The notes under the pieces are model-generated. The model worked only from the letters and a program-made list of their open reading frames with translations, was not told the origin of the DNA and did not search any database. A program made the translations under genes and the position numbers. Positions 5,478-5,687 of a DNA stretch of 5,687 nucleotides are shown here, in pieces. Source of the stretch: JAHCHG01 sp038251885 (GTDB lineage Bacteria > Acidobacteriota > Blastocatellia > Pyrinomonadales > Pyrinomonadaceae); assembly GCA_038251885.1 (NCBI GenBank), contig JBBSAX010000289.1, forward strand, positions 1-5,687, read 5' to 3'. Within the stretch, counting starts at the first letter, position 1, and every line of letters starts with the position of its first letter.

Positions 5478-5544
5478 TTCAGAGTAACGCCTTTAGGCGT
5501 GTAAATGCGACGATATTTTCACGCCTAAAGGTGTTACTCTGAAC
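5477..5544. repeat. REP-like paired-palindrome element, copy B
   Basis: GTTCAGAGTAAC at 5477-5488 is the exact reverse complement of 5533-5544. The match extends inward to about 25 bp per arm with a single mismatch near 5489/5532. Each arm also contains its own small hairpin built on CCTTTAGG/CCTAAAGG. The element starts on the last G of the anti-sigma TAG stop, as copy A does for the sigma gene. Its right arm closely matches that of copy A (ACGCCTAAAG then ACTCTGAAC). No T-run follows. Confidence 0.8.
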
Positions 5545-5555
5545 ATTAAAGGAGA

Positions 5556-5624
5556 TGGCATGATGAATTGGACGGTGGCGATGATACTCTGATTTTGAAA
5601 GAAAGTTGGAGTAGAGAGGCTTGA
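5556..5624 (+). pseudogene. Short coding-like fragment downstream of the palindrome
   Basis: In the frame starting at 5556 the sequence reads WHDELDGGDDTLILKESW then SREA and stops at TGA 5622-5624. The acidic, protein-like composition suggests the C-terminal end of a real gene, but a TAA (5547-5549) lies just upstream and the only start is a TTG at 5568 without a ribosome site. A competing reading is a ten-codon peptide from ATG 5560 (MMNWTVAMIL, stop 5590-5592), which does have AAGGAG at 5549-5554. The two readings exclude each other as main products. No family is recognised, and either may be chance. Confidence 0.2.
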
Positions 5625-5687
5625 AGCTGAAATTTTTCGTGCGGCTTTATTGACCGCGTAAAGGAGACTAACTCCAATCCCGCTTCT
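5625..5687. other. Unassigned 3' edge with small hairpins
   Basis: No gene is seen in the last bases of the window. Two small stem-loops can be drawn: GCGG/CCGC at 5641-5657 and GGAG-ACTAA-CTCC at 5663-5675. They could be part of a leader or another repeat that continues beyond the edge, but the stems are only four base pairs each, so this is weak. Confidence 0.2.

Noticed and set aside
1..5687. CRISPR array, tRNA, rRNA or intact insertion sequence
   Set aside because: No regularly spaced direct repeats, cloverleaf, rRNA-like stretch or transposase motif was seen on either strand.

Overview
The window looks like ordinary chromosomal DNA of a free-living, moderately AT-rich Gram-negative-type bacterium (GC roughly low 40s percent by eye). 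The best taxonomic hint is the last gene. It is a zinc-finger/FecR anti-sigma protein whose FecR core and Trp-rich C-terminus resemble, from memory, proteins common in Acidobacteriota (Blastocatellia-like). This assignment is an inference, since no search could be run.

Layout. Positions 1-233 hold a long imperfect hairpin repeat and a short unowned coding-like remnant. On the minus strand follow, in transcription order from 2706 leftwards, two tandem GNAT N-acetyltransferases (2706-2173 and 2156-1638), a small multi-pass membrane protein with an HExxH zinc-protease motif (1545-988), and a classical short-chain dehydrogenase (1031-234). The last two overlap by 44 nt and are probably translationally coupled. 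A short AT-rich divergent region (2707-2811) separates this block from a plus-strand block. That block holds an exported intradiol-dioxygenase-like protein (2812-3486), an ECF sigma factor (about 3528-4082) and its membrane anti-sigma factor with a periplasmic FecR domain (4158-5477).

How they work together. The sigma and anti-sigma genes form a recognisable regulatory pair: the cytoplasmic zinc finger should hold the sigma factor, and the periplasmic FecR domain should sense or relay a signal. The dioxygenase-like gene lies a few bases upstream with no visible terminator, so it may be co-transcribed with the pair and could be a target or input of the system. The minus-strand genes look like unrelated housekeeping or accessory enzymes.

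The most notable non-coding signal is a family of REP-like paired palindromes. Two good copies (4082-4147 and 5477-5544) each begin on the last base of a TAG stop codon and bracket the anti-sigma gene. A probable decayed third copy lies at about 1549-1633. No CRISPR array, rRNA, tRNA, intact insertion sequence or integrase is seen. I do not see strong evidence for a wholly new system; the dioxygenase/ECF/FecR linkage, the HETGH membrane protein and the palindromes are the points worth checking.
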